In this document: positions 34,140 to 45,800 of the stretch, piece after piece
Position numbering within the stretch: the first letter of the stretch is position 1
Layout of the letters: each line of letters begins with the position of its first letter
DNA from: Odontocerum albicorne
Lineage: Eukaryota; Arthropoda; Insecta; Trichoptera; Odontoceridae
Assembly (NCBI GenBank): GCA_949825065.1
Contig: OX463838.1
Coordinates: 7,976,251-8,040,250 of the forward strand
Reading direction: 5' to 3'
DNA length: 64,000 nt
The notes under the pieces: model-generated
Told to the model about the DNA's origin: nothing
The model's database searches: none
What the model saw: the letters and a program-made list of their open reading frames with translations, nothing else
Made by a program: the position numbers and the translations under genes

Positions 34140-34748
34140 CTTATTTCATTTGGAATCTTGGATAATAAAGTCTATAGCATGTCTTAGTTATTTTTAATTA
34201 AAAACTTGTTCGAAATGTTTTTCTTGACAGGGTTTTAGTGAGTATCGTTTAGTATCCCTTTGATTAATCACAAATGAGGTGAATAAATCATGCGAGTTAT
34301 TTCACGAAAATTTACGTAGGATAGTAAAAAAAGAATTTGTTTCAAGGGTCGTATTCATGGGATCGAGATTATTTAACTTATTTACTTGGACCGGCATAAA
34401 AAGTTAAGCAAATCTGAAGAACAAACAACGGAATGACTCGAAACTTTAAACTTGTAATTTATTTCATTTGCTTTGCGCATTTAAAGTTGAATAATCTTAA
34501 TTGCCTAAACTGACTCTCTCTTTCATTCAATATTTATTTCTCCAGCGTCGAGACAGCAAGGATATAGTAAATCTTGCTTATATTTAACTCAGTTAAAATA
34601 TCAAGTTACTTGGATTAAACAAATCTGCACTTTATATCTCCTCAAACTTCTCACTTTCTTGAGTTTTATTCAAATGGTAAGGAGTTTGTGAGGAATGGTC
34701 TAAATGTTTTGGAACTTAGGCCAGTTTAAAATTTACTAAGAATTTATT
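34140..34748. other. Intron sequence, no feature recognised
   Basis: AT-rich, without a conserved frame or repeat. Confidence 0.4.
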
Positions 34749-36179
34749 AGGTTGGTGCATAGTTAACGGTCGTTTTACCGGTGCCCTTCGAATCTGTACA
34801 TTTTATTTTATTTTATTTTACTAATTAATTCTTGACTATTAAGGTAGTAAAAATACGTGTCGGTAACCACCTCCATATTCCTCATGCTTTATTCTTTCGA
34901 AAAATACGTGTCGGTAACCACCTTCATATTCCTCATTCTTTATCCCTTCGAAAAATACGAGTCGGTAACCACCTTCATATTCCTCATGCTTTATCCCTTC
35001 GAAAAATATGTGTCGATAACCACCTTCATACTCCTCATGCTTTATCCCTTCGAAAAATACGTATTGGTAACCACCTTCATATTCCTCATGCTTTATCCCT
35101 TCGAAAATACGTGTCGGTAGCCACATTCATATTCCTCATGCTTTATCCCTTCGAAAAATACGTGTCGGTAACCACCTTCATATTCCTCATGCTTTATCCC
35201 TTCGAAAATACGTGTCAATAACCACCTTCATATTCCTCATGTTTTATCCCTTCGAAAAATACGTGTCGGTAACCACTTTCATATTCTTCATGCTTTATCC
35301 CTTCGAAAAATACGTGTCAATAACCACTTTCATATTCCTCATGCTTTTATCCCTTCGAAAAATACGTGTTGGTAACCACCTTCATATTCCTCATGCTTTA
35401 TCCCTTCGAAAAAAAATGGGCCGCAGCACAGTCATTTTGCGATCCAAACGCACTCTTGGTGAAGGAACGATCGGGGAAAGTAAAGTTCGAAAATGGTGCA
35501 GTCGTTTCAAATCCAGTGGCACAAACTTAAAAGCACACCACATGGCCTTTTGGCAATATATGAACTTTGGAATTCTTTTCGGAGTCTGGCCGGGATCAAC
35601 GTTCACCTTCTTTCGTTTGACATTTTTGAAGACAGACCATGACTGATCAACGGTAAGCAGATGTTGAAGGAAGGAATTTGACTCGTTTTGCTGAAGAAAT
35701 TAGGTAAATATGCAGACTCGGCTGGCCCTGTTGTCGTCGATGAGCTCACGAGGAACCCGTCCTGCCATTTTATATATCTTGCCGATCTTTTTAAGGCACC
35801 TGAAGATCGTGGAATGGTCCACATTGAATTGTTCGGCCAGCATCTTTGTCGTCGAACTTTCGTCTTCTTCCATGACCATCTATAGTAAAGACCCTAATCG
35901 TCAAAATCGAACGGATTTTTCATGTGTTGGTGGATTTGAAACGATTAAACCATTTTCAAAATTAACTTTCACCCATCGTTAATTTACCCAAGAGTTCGTT
36001 GAGATCGCGAAATGACTGTGCTGCAATCACTCTTTTTGCAAAGTGATAAAGTATGAATGATTAATATGAAGGTGGTTATCGACACGCGTTTTTACTACAT
36101 AAATAGTAAAGAATATTTTCGTAAAAAAAGATAAACAAATTTATACATATTCGAAGGGAACCAGTAAAACGATCGTTAA

Positions 36180-36180
<1 letters not shown>
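34749..36180. mobile_element. Two mariner copies in inverted arrangement, both broken
   Basis: Left end AGGTTGGTGCATAGTTAACG and right end (complement of CGATCGTTAAGTATGCATCA) are the same mariner-type terminus. The left copy is plus-strand: leader, array, then MGRSTVILRSKRTLGEG and VRKWCSRFKSSGTNL at 35417-35530. The right copy is minus-strand, from a leader near 36100 through STTKMLAEQFNVDHSTIFRC, LKKIGKIYKMAGRVPREL and VDPGQTPKRIPKF to 35536. Both start regions align (GCAGCACAGTCAT in each). Neither has a catalytic domain. Confidence 0.65.
34845..35410. repeat. 52-bp tandem array seeded in a mariner leader
   Basis: About eleven units with ATACGTGTCGGTAACCACCT and CTCATGCTTTATCCCTTCGA. A single, unexpanded, inverted counterpart lies at 36040-36105 in the facing mariner copy. 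Three plus-strand frames and one minus frame are open across it and are not genes. Confidence 0.9.
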
Positions 36181-36690
<510 letters not shown>

Positions 36691-36699
36691 CATATATAG

Positions 36700-36850
36700 A
36701 GGTGCATGGCCGCGCGGTAACGCACTGGACTTCCGTGCGGAAGGTCGTCGGTTCGAACCCCGCGCTGTGCTACTCCCCTCGAACGACACAGGCACTTTTT
36801 CCGCCTAGTGTTCGAGGGTATAAAGATTCCTATGACTTCGGTAATATTTA
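36700..36850 (+). mobile_element. tRNA-derived SINE, second family, best copy
   Basis: GCATGGCCGCGCGGTAACGC matches an A box and GTCGGTTCGAACCCCGC a B box of a tRNA-like RNA polymerase III promoter. The body runs through CACAGGCACTTTTTCCGCC to AGATTCCTATGACTTCGG and a T-rich end. Confidence 0.85.
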
Positions 36851-36854
36851 TTCT

Positions 36855-37895
36855 TTTAAAAACACATCAAGTTGATTACAAGTTAACCTGGTGAAGCTAT
36901 CTACCATTTGACATTATTTTCAACCAACCAAATAGTTTATAAAAAGCCTTAACACGAAGAACATAAATAATATTATTTGTCGCATGGTTACCATAGGAAA
37001 TAAAATCCAACATGAATCAATAAATCACTTAATTGATAGTGATTTCTCTTAGAAGTATAAAAATCAAAACCTCCTGGGCTTAACTTGAAAAAACCAAATG
37101 TCCTTTTTAAAAAACCTGCTTATGGTAATTATTGTAATTTGGCAGGCGAATGTAAACCTGTTCAGTTGTTTTAACATCAAGAAAATCAATACGAAAACCC
37201 GGGTCGGCAATGAGAAAATGTTCTCCGAGAAGAATCATTTAAAAGCGTGCCCTCAGTTTATAGACCTTTAGAAATATCAATCCACTTTTATGAAATATAA
37301 AAATTATTGGTAACATTCGAAGAGGAATAAAATATTTGCATTATGTTTTCCGTCAGTTGTTCTATTTTTTGTTCTAAATTTCACAAACTTGAAACGATCT
37401 TCTTTCAGATTATCGCCTAGTGTAATGTTTTCCCATCCACGGAGGGGTTAAAAATATACTTCAGGGCGTTTGTCTGACATCACCTCGCCTTTTCCTGTCC
37501 CAAAATACTCCATTAATTTCGCACAATACCATTTGGGGCACAGCATGACGTCACGTCTGGGGAAAATTGAATTTATTTATACATATCAGAAAGAAAATTC
37601 TATGATAGTTTTTTTTTTTGTGAAATCGACGTGAAGGCTAAGGCGAATTACAATGAATTGAGTGGAAACATATTTAATAGCATTAAAAACTATGGCGATA
37701 GTCCACAACAGCATTTTACTACTATTTAATAGCATTAAAAACTATGACGATAGTCCACAACAGCATTTTACTACTATTTAATAGCATTAAAAACTATGAC
37801 GATAGTCCACAACAGTATTTTACTACTATATTTGATATATTGTAGTCAAAAAATATTAAAAAGAGCCAAATAAATGTTTTAGAAATCCGTGCACT
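36855..37895. other. Intron sequence with a 59-bp triplication
   Basis: Bases 37675-37830 hold three units of about 59 bp with AATAGCATTAAAAACTATG and GATAGTCCACAACAG. Bases 37430-37560 are richer in G/C (GGGGCACAGCATGACGTCAC) with a CRE-like TGACGTCA. No exon recognised. Confidence 0.6.
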
Positions 37896-37896
37896 T

Positions 37897-38240
37897 AATA
37901 TAATACATAAGGTAGCATTGCATAACAGAATAAAGAATGAAATATCAAGGAAGAATTTTAACGTAAGGCTGATGTGTTGAGTAAGATGAAGAAGAGCACT
38001 CTTAGATGGTTTGAGCATGCGAACGAATGAATAAAGAAAGACTAATAAAATAAATATGCAGTGTTAATGTGAGTGGAAGGTTGTAGTAGAGCAAGGCCAA
38101 AGAATGAATGGTTAGATCTAGTAAAGGAAAATGTTAAGAGTTGTTCGATATTGTTTAACATAGCCAAATTAGTTATGCGGTCTTGATGAAAAGCGTGGCT
38201 GGGAGACAATATCGTACGTTCAGATAAAGAACCACTGAAG
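37897..38240 (+). mobile_element. Non-LTR retrotransposon tail
   Basis: AAGGCTGATGTGTTGAGTAA, AAGAAGAGCACTCTTAGATG and GAATGAATGGTTAGATCTAG keep the order of the commonest family. Frame broken. Confidence 0.75.
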
Positions 38241-38324
38241 TAGGCTCGTAACTTGTAATTTATCATCATATATGTTAACAATAATGTAGGAAGTGGAATT
38301 TTATTTCTTTATTAAACACTTCAA

Positions 38325-38600
38325 TGTCATCATCATCAGCCTGTATCTATCCACTGCAGGATGTAGGCCTCTCCAAGTTGTCTACACAAAATCCTGTCCT
38401 TTGCACATTGCTGCCACATAATACCTGCATGCTTACGTATTTCGTCCACCCAGCGCGACTTAGGTCTTCTTACAGGCCTTTTTATACCTATTGGGTGCCA
38501 CTGGATTACTTCATACGTCCAACGATGGTATGTTGCTCGGGCGATATGTCCAGCCCACTTCCACTTGAGTCTTTTTTCAACCTCTATAACATCTTCAACC
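38325..38600 (-). mobile_element. RTE-like retrotransposon 3' end, second copy
   Basis: Reverse of the C-terminal region (KWAGHIARATYHR, W---EVIQWHPI, RPVRRPKSRWVDEI, broken) ending at a TCATCATCATCA run at 38327. Aligns with 7742-8190. Confidence 0.7.
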
Positions 38601-38604
38601 TTTG

Positions 38605-38780
38605 TTCAATGTACAATATACTATTTGGCGGGTTTATTGTTAAAAGGCAACCTTGTTTTATATTGTTACCAGATGAACTCTTAAACCAGACTGGTATACT
38701 TTTTTTGGGTACCATCGGGAATTGAACCCGAAACTCCCGGGGTAGAAGATAAATGTCTAACCAACGGAGGTCGATAATCT
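38605..38780 (-). mobile_element. tRNA-derived SINE
   Basis: Reverse of GACCTCCGTTGGTTAGACAT (A-box side) and GGGTTCAATTCCCG (B box), with the body TTTGGCGGGTTTATTG at the other end. It directly follows the RTE-like tail. Confidence 0.7.
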
Positions 38781-38789
38781 TATGATACG

Positions 38790-39840
38790 GTGTATCACCG
38801 TAGATGAACAAAGAATTCAGTTCAATATTTTCTGCTTACCCTTAGAAGAGTTCGCGTATGTCAAAAAAAAATCGTGCGACGCACAAACTAGTTAATTATT
38901 TTTTTTGATGAATGATTACACGAAATCAACTTTATTAAAGCACTAAAAGAAATCTCTTGATCAACATTAGTTTTTCATTTATGAAAGATTTGGTAACTTA
39001 TATAGGTGATCACCATTTAAGGGATTTAAACTATCGTTTATCAACATACGTTTTAGAAAAATAACTCACTTATCAGGTAATATGAAAATAACTTACTAAT
39101 CAGGTAACATAAAAAAGAATCCATTTATTTATTTTTCTTAAAATTTACAACAAACCTTCAAAACAACTCCAGGGAAATTACTTTAACTGAAATAATCTAG
39201 TTTAAGTTTGGCTCAATGATATTTAAGTAATTAAAAGTTACCGGGAGAGAATGAGTTTATTTTCTAATTTTGTGTTGGACCTTTTGTTTACTTAAGACTG
39301 TGGGGCAAATTGTTATTCGTACTTCAAACGCATTTCTCATCTCTGTATTAATTTTTACGTGGCTAAACTAACTTTTCAAAGCAATAGAACATAACATTGT
39401 TTCTTTAATTCTGCCAACTAAAAAGGTGACATTAACATAGAGGCAAAAACTAATTCAGTTTTATTGTATTTTAAGTTAATTAAGAAAACTACTTAAGGTG
39501 TAAATGTTGTCTCTCCATATTTGCACGAATGCCGTTTAATAAATTAATAGAATTCGCCAATCAAGCGGGCGCTCCTAGTTCGGTTCCTGGTGGATTAACT
39601 TCCGGATTGGTTTTACTCTTAGACCATTTTACATCTGAATTTATGTTGTTCTAAGCTTATATGATGTTTATCATAAATTGTCTTGCGTTTGCATCAGATT
39701 AAACATATCGATCGTTTTAGAAGTTTAATATCTCTGCCGTTGGAACTTTGGGGTTGATCTATCAAGTATGTATGCTTGCTGGAGTGCAACAGTGTACACA
39801 TAATAAACTTATAAACGTACAGGTGTCTTCCGTCCATCCA
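38790..39840. other. Intron sequence, no feature recognised
   Basis: AT-rich, without exon-like segments. Confidence 0.4.
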
Positions 39841-40011
39841 CGTAGAGCGTCGTCTCTGTCCCTAGAACGCTTGACAACTACTGACAAATCACGACGGAAC
39901 ACGTGTATGTTATGAATAACAGAGATGACGCTCTACAAAGCTGAAGTTAGCCGATTATGGCCGACAGTCTCTTTCTTTAACCCGATGTGTATTACTTACC
40001 ACCGGGTACTG
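39841..40011. mobile_element. Palindromic MITE, copy 4, left end missing
   Basis: Starts inside the arm at GTAGAGCGTCGTCTCTGTCC and ends CCACCGGGTACTG followed by TA. The left terminus is truncated. Confidence 0.8.
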
Positions 40012-40224
40012 TATGTGTGTAGTTTTCATGTACAATGCTAAATATTCATAAGAACTTCCAAAAGAATTGTCTTCAAGTGCTTCTTAAAGCTGCGCACGCC
40101 ACCCATATCTCAAAAGACAAAGTTTGCATCAATCCATTCGCGACACTTGACCCAATGAAAACAAAGTTCAAAACTTTCGTAAATAACGTTGAAATGAAAA
40201 TAATAAATATTATTCATATATATA

Positions 40225-41510
40225 TTAGGTCCTTACATATGAAATTGGCGTTTTGTTTGGGAGGAACATAAAGTTGATTTTTTTTTAATAGAATATATTT
40301 ATTTAATCAAAGTATGTACCATTGCTATCTATGCACTTTTGCCATCTCATAGGTAGTTCATCGATCCCTTTACTAAAAAAACCATTCGGACGGGAATCAA
40401 TAAAATCTTTGAAGTCGGTTTGGACTGCCCCATCGGAGTTGAATTTTTTCCCTTGCAAGAAGTTATCCAAATTTCGAAAAAAATAGTAATCTGTTGGGGC
40501 AAGGTCCGGAGAGTACGGTGGATGTCTTAGACATTCCAATTGAAGCTCTTCTAATTTGGTAGCCGTCTGTTGTGCAGTGTGTGGTCTAGCGTTATCATGA
40601 AGCAGCAGTGGCCTTGAGCGATTAACCAGCCTCGGTTGTTTAGCAGCTAGCTTTTCCATCATGGTTTGCAGTTGCTGACAATAGACATCTGCCGTAATCG
40701 TCTGGCCAGATTTAAGAAAGCTGTAGTGAACGACACCAGCACTATTCCACCAAACGCTCACAAGTAACTTTTTTGGAGTCAATTTTCGCTTGGGGCATGG
40801 TTTGGCTGGTTCGGCAGGGTTCAGCCATTGCGATGAGTGCTTCCGATTATTATACAGGATCCACTTTTCATCACAGGTAATGATTCGATTCAAAATCCCT
40901 TCATTATTGTGCCGGTTGAGTAATGCAACGCAGCAGTCAACGCGCGTTTGTTGATTTGCTTCACTCAATTCGTGAGGTACCCACCTTTCAAGCTTTTTCA
41001 CCTTCCCAATTTGCTTCAAGTGGATTAAAACAGTTTTATCACTAACACCGCAGCCTGCAGCTAACTCGGACGTGGTTTGCGATGGATCCGCTTCCACAAT
41101 AGCCTTCAATTCTTCATTATCAACTTTGGTCTCCGGCCGTCTACGGGGCTTGTTCTGCAGGTCGAAATTTCCAGAACGAAAACGTTGGAACCAAAATTGC
41201 ACTGTGTTTTCTTTTGCGGCACCGTCGCCATACACATCATTAATCCTTCGAGCCGTTTCTGCAGCACTGGTGCCACGGTGGAACTCGTACTCGTAAATAA
41301 CGCGATATTTCAAGTTTTCCATTTTGTAAACTGATTTTTTTAAACTGATTTGTAAACTGATTTGTAAACTGTTTTGTAAACTTTTCAAAACACAAATACT
41401 TGAGTAAATAGCTGTATAAATTTGAATTTGGAATTCCTAACCAAAGAGAAGATATTTGAGATCAAAGTTGCCAGTACGGCAAAACGCCAATTTCATATGT
41501 AAGGACCAAA
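40225..41510 (-). mobile_element. Full-length mariner element
   Basis: 1286 bp with ends TTAGGTCCTTACATATGAAA and (right, reverse) TTTGGTCCTTACATATGAAA, and a TA on each side (40223-40224, 41511-41512). About 28 bp of each end match almost perfectly, as for mariner inverted repeats. It carries one uninterrupted transposase frame on the minus strand. Confidence 0.92.
40303..41322 (-). CDS. Mariner transposase, intact (DD34D)
   Basis: 339 residues from MENLKYRVIYEYEFHRGTS. This start is chosen because it aligns with mariner N-termini. An in-frame ATG 66 bp upstream lies in a 12-bp repeat and adds only low-complexity residues. Residues 1-110 form the helix-turn-helix region (ENTVQFWFQRFRSGNFDLQN). 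WVPHEL is at 114-119. The catalytic Asp residues are D151 (ITCDEKW), D243 (LLHDNARPH) and D278 (YSPDLAPTDY), with 34 residues between the last two. The end is CIDSNGTYFD. The enzyme would cut at the inverted ends and insert at TA. Wording resembles the cecropia-type subfamily. No stop or frameshift is seen, so the copy may be active or recently so. Confidence 0.95.
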   Translation of the reverse strand: MENLKYRVIYEYEFHRGTSAAETARRINDVYGDGAAKENTVQFWFQRFRSGNFDLQNKPRRRPETKVDNEELKAIVEADPSQTTSELAAGCGVSDKTVLIHLKQIGKVKKLERWVPHELSEANQQTRVDCCVALLNRHNNEGILNRIITCDEKWILYNNRKHSSQWLNPAEPAKPCPKRKLTPKKLLVSVWWNSAGVVHYSFLKSGQTITADVYCQQLQTMMEKLAAKQPRLVNRSRPLLLHDNARPHTAQQTATKLEELQLECLRHPPYSPDLAPTDYYFFRNLDNFLQGKKFNSDGAVQTDFKDFIDSRPNGFFSKGIDELPMRWQKCIDSNGTYFD

Positions 41511-41924
41511 TATATAAATATATTTTCAAAGTTTTGAAAACATTGCATTAAACATAACTTGTAACCAAGCGTGTAACCAAGGCAAAACTGCACGGACATA
41601 AAAGCACACTATGCCCGACTAGTGTACACATTTGTGAAACATAATGCGACCTGATGAAATATTCCTTGCACCAGCTGTTCTCAAGACAAACATGAACTTG
41701 CATTCTATACCAGTTGAGCCAGTGCCATCACTAAGAATTATAACGCCTATACGCAAAATTATATATCGGAAAAAATATCGAATTGTTCCTTCCAAAAGTT
41801 GATCAATGAATTCCTTCAATCTGCGCTTATGATCTGACATTTAGCATTCTTGTTCAATTATATAATCGAGGTCCGATCATTGAAGATCACTTCCGGAATA
41901 GTTTTGCATTCCTAAAGTCTGGTG

Positions 41925-42235
41925 TGTTACTATCACATATCGGTAGTTCTATAAAGGTTTCTTGGTAGTTCATCTTCCCTTATTAAATTTGCGATTTTCT
42001 TACCAAATATGTTTTTCAAGACATATGAAGATGCGGTGATGTACCTAATGTGTCACTACCACCTCCTTCCTATCCTTGAAGTCACCTTATATATCCTTCA
42101 AGTCAACTTAACATATATACTGTAAAAAGTGTTATCTGTCAATTATAGTAGGTTCGAATCTCGAATAAGAGCGCTATTGGGGTAAGTCTGCTCTCTAAAC
42201 GGCACTATATAAATTCTCCTTTAATTATTTAATTA
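41925..42235 (+). mobile_element. Retrotransposon 3' end, second family, with a tRNA-like end
   Basis: ATATCGGTAGTTCTATAAAG to CTTACCAAATATGTTTTTC matches 5865-6085 and 22900-22990. It is followed by GTAGGTTCGAATCTCG (B-box-like) and GGCACTATATAAATTCTCC, the same ending as at 23180. Confidence 0.65.
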
Positions 42236-42264
42236 TTTTTTTATTTATTGACTATTTTAGAAAA

Positions 42265-42830
42265 AATTTAAGTGTATTCTTCTTCCTAATGTCATGTCAG
42301 ATCCCCCCAACGTTGACTATCACCTGAGAGTAAGCATCTTTGTCCCCGGCAGCCCGAAAAAGATCCCCAACGCTCCTTATACCAGTCCAATCATGTATAT
42401 TGCGGAGCCAGGAGAATTACCTCCTGCCAACACCTTTTTGATCCTCTATTTTGCCTCGAATGATCAGGTGCAGTAATTTGTAGTTTTCTCCTCTAAGTAC
42501 ATGACCCAAATTCTATCTCTCAGCTTTGGCTCTTTGAAGAACCCTTGTGTTGCTGACCATATCTGTCCAGGGTATCCGTAGCATTCTCCGGTGTATCCAC
42601 ATTTCGAATGCTTCTAGTCGGTTCATACTACCAACTTTGAGGGTCCATAATTCCACTCCATGTAATAGCACTGACCAAACGTATGTTAGCATTTAACTAA
42701 CCGTTGTCGAAGTTTAAAGTTTAGATTATCATCGCAGAATACGCTTCTCATTTTATTAAAAGCCGCACGAGATGTTTCAATTCTGCACTTGACTTCGGTT
42801 TCTGGGTCGAAGTCTTCCACTAAAATACTT
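42265..42830 (-). pseudogene. Non-LTR reverse transcriptase C-terminus, minus strand
   Basis: Reverse complement of the same segment as 26005-26465. GCATTCGAAATGTGGATACA, CTCCATGTAATAGCACTG (reverse) and CAAAATAGAGGATCAAAAAG (reverse) align in order. Frames are broken; a few codons such as HGVELWTLKV are legible. Confidence 0.75.
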
Positions 42831-42889
42831 TTTAAGTGTTTTAATTTAAGTGTATAAATGAATTATTTAATGCTAGAAATAAATAGCCA

Positions 42890-43220
42890 TATTTATTTAA
42901 CAGACTTTTTATTTAGAAACGTGGTTTATCTACTTCTATTTAGAAACGTGGTTTATCTACTTCTATTTAAAAACGTAGTTTATCTACTTTTATTTAGAAA
43001 CGTGGTTCATCTACTTCTATTTAAAAAGGTGGTTTATCTACTTCTATTTAGAAACGTGGTTTATTTACTTCTATTTAGAAACGTGGTTTATCTACTTCTA
43101 TTTAGAAACGTGGTTTATCTACTTCTATTTAGAAACCTGATTTATCTACTTCTATTTAGAAACGTGGTTTATCTACTTCTATTTAGAAACGTGGTTTATC
43201 TGCTTCTATTTAAAAACAGT
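42890..43220. repeat. 27-bp tandem array
   Basis: About twelve units of TTTAGAAACGTGGTTTATCT plus ACTTCTA. Open in one plus frame (LLFRNVVYL repeats) because 27 is a multiple of 3; not considered a gene. Confidence 0.92.
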
Positions 43221-43374
43221 TCATAAATAAATAGATCAATGCACAACAAATAACCCATTTCTAGTGATTTTCAAATATAATTGTGTTTTAAAGCATCTCA
43301 GATGGTATCCTTGAGACGTCAAATGATAAAGAAGTAGACCGATAATAGTTTGGAGGGAGCACCGCCAAAAGATG

Positions 43375-43565
43375 ACCACGCCCGTGGTCTGGCAGGCACT
43401 CGTAAGACGCCTGTCTTCTAGCCCGGGGATTGCGAGTTTAATTTCCGTTGCAGTCAAGATTTTTTTATAAATATTTCAATCTGGTATTCTCTTCAAGGTG
43501 CCTTTAATATCTTGCTAGTTGATTAAAGATATTGCCACATGGCAATAAACCTGCCAGGTTATACC
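43375..43565 (+). mobile_element. tRNA-derived SINE
   Basis: GCCCGTGGTCTGGCAGGCAC in the A-box place, GGATTGCGAGTTTAATTTCC in the B-box place and the body GCCACATGGCAATAAACCTG. Same family as 60625-60818. Confidence 0.7.
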
Positions 43566-43671
43566 AAAGACTTTTAACTCACAACAATACAAGTTTAATA
43601 CAACTACATATGTTTTCATAGCGTTGAACATGTCTGTTTTTGTGCCTGAAAACTACGATTTGTAGACAGCA

Positions 43672-44735
43672 TTGATTTTCTGTTACCATTTGAAGAAAAC
43701 TTCTGCCGAATCGCATCGAATGCTTGTCGAAGCTTACGATGAGCATGCTCTTGGTAAATCGCAGTGCTTTGAGTGGTTTAAAAAATTCAAAACTGGCGAT
43801 TTTGACGTGAGAAACGAAGAACGTGGAAGACCACCGAGAAAGTTGGAAGACGACGAATTGCAAGCATTGTTGGATGAGGATGACGCTCAAACGCAACAAC
43901 AACTCGCAAATCAATTAAATGTGACACGAGAAGCCGTCTCCATCCGTTTGAAAGTCATGGGAAAGATCCAGAAGGTGGAAAAATGGGTTCCACATGAACT
44001 GAATGAAAGACAGCAAGAAAATCGATAAACCACTTGCGAAATGCTGCTCGCCAGGTACAAAAGAAAATCATTTCTCCATCGAATTGTGACTGGCGATGAA
44101 AAATGGATATATTTCTAGAATTTTAAGCGTAAAAGATCATGGGTAACTCCAAGCAAACCAGTGACATCAAATGCAAGGCCAAATCGCTATGGACGGAAGA
44201 CAATGCTCTGTGTTTGGTGGGATCAGAAGGGTGTTATCTATTATAAGCTGCTAAAACCTGGTGAAACCGTTAATACTGAACGCTACCGATAACAAATGGT
44301 GGATTTAAACCAAGAATTGTGTGAAAAACGACCAGAATATCAAAAGAGGCAACACAAAGTAATTTTGCTTCATGATAATGCACCATCGCACAGAGCAAAA
44401 CCGGTCAAGGAAACGATTGAGGCATTTAGTAGGCAAATACTTTCGCATGCGGCTTACTCACCAGACTTGGCTCCATTCGATTACTACTTATTTACATCAA
44501 TGGGACACGCATTGCTGAGCAGCGCTTCACTTCTTACAAAAATGTACGAAAATGGCTCGATGATTGGTTTGACTCAAAAGAGCAAAATATTTTTTGGCGT
44601 GGCATACACAAATTGCCAGAGAGATGGGGAAAATGTCTAGCTAGCGATGGGCAAAACTTTGATTAAACTATTTTTTTACCATTTTCATACAATAAATTTG
44701 TATTTTCTATAAAAAAGTCCGGTTTCGTTGGTACA
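43672..44735 (+). pseudogene. Mariner transposase, broken
   Basis: Readable in order: ALGKSQCFEWFKKFKTGDFD (HTH side), KWVPHELNERQQENR then a stop near 44026. Then RIVTGDEKWIYF and a stop near 44116, VTPSKPVTSNARPNRYGRKT, MLCVWWDQKGVIYYKLLKPG and a stop near 44290. Then KVILLHDNAPSHRAKPVKET and HAAYSPDLAPFDYYLF, a frameshift and an end near 44640. All three catalytic Asp codons (GDE, HDN, PFDYY; 34 residues between the last two) survive, so damage is recent compared with the relics. The right terminus is near 44720 (GTCCGGTTTCGTTGGTACAG). The left terminus is lost next to a SINE. Confidence 0.85.
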
Positions 44736-45239
44736 GACCTATGTACTCGTATATACAATGAAAGTGGAATACAATAGCAAATTATAGTTTATTATAAATG
44801 TACAATTACATGAACATGTTTACATGATAAGCTCGAAGCTACCCTTCAAACAAGCCGCTCATGTGCACTGCACACATCACACAAATGTGAGTAACGGCTC
44901 TGATCGAACAAACAAACTTGCATAACATCCTGATTCAGCTGTCTGACCACTGTGCAGCGAGAAAAGCTTACGTCAACAATTTTTTCCCAATCGCAACTTT
45001 TACGTTTAGTTTAGTGAATCAACAACTTTTAACTGGTAATAAATGTGAATAAATATTTACACTTTTATATTCGCTGAGAAACGAGCTGTTTTATCTAGAT
45101 AAGAATTCTCTTGTAAACTCATTTAATAATGTTTATTTTTATTTCCTTCTACCTTAGGGAAATTCTAAAAACCCTTTTGTTTGTTCGTTTAATATTCTTA
45201 CATTTCAGCTACTCCGCGTAAATTATAATTAATTCATTG
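44736..45239. other. Intron sequence, no feature recognised
   Basis: AT-rich; a TCATGTGCACTGCACA-type palindrome lies near 44870. No exon. Confidence 0.4.
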
Positions 45240-45800
45240 TATTGTATTGTATTGCACTTTCATTTTATAAAGTACAACCAGGCTGGGTTATTGCCATGAG
45301 CCGAGAGTGAACATATTCCAACCAATCAAAAAGGTATTAAATAAGCCTCGAATGAAAACCAGACTGGAATCATTTTATAAAATCTGGGTAACCTCCTGGT
45401 TCAAAGATAGGCGATTAATCAATTAGACCAATGTCAATGTGACACAATTCATTTAATAGATTTATTGGTAACCAAATCAATGTGACACAATTCATTTAAT
45501 AGATTTATTCATTGACACAATTCATTTAATATATTTATTGATAACCAAATCAATGTGACACAATTCATTTAATAGATTTATGTCAATGTGACACAATTCA
45601 TTTAATAGATTTATTGATAACCAAATCAATGTGACACAATTCATTTAATAGATTTATGTCAATGTGACACAATTCATTTAATAGATTTATTGATAACCAA
45701 AATCTGGGTAATAACGGGAATCAATCCCGCAACCTCCTGGTTTAAAGATAGGCGATTAATCAACTAGAACGCGGACGGTGTCAATGTGACACAATTCATT
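45240..45800 (-). mobile_element. tRNA-derived SINE with an internal tandem array
   Basis: The SINE 3' end is at the left (CAACCAGGCTGGGTTATTGC). The tRNA-like part occurs twice, at 45385-45430 and 45705-45785 (AACCTCCTGGTTCAAAGATA and AACCTCCTGGTTTAAAGATA). Between them lie about seven copies of TCAATGTGACACAATTCATT plus TAATAGATTTAT, some with a GATAACCAAA extension. The array and the flanking SINE part were duplicated together. Confidence 0.75.

Noticed and set aside
34832..35221. Overlapping open frames on both strands
   Set aside because: Tandem array in a mariner leader; the frames are chance products of the unit.
36700..36780. A tRNA gene
   Set aside because: A and B boxes are good, but the sequence does not fold as a complete cloverleaf, continues into a shared SINE body and has sister copies.
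42858..43226. 122-codon frame with LLFRNVVY repeats
   Set aside because: Product of a 27-bp tandem array.
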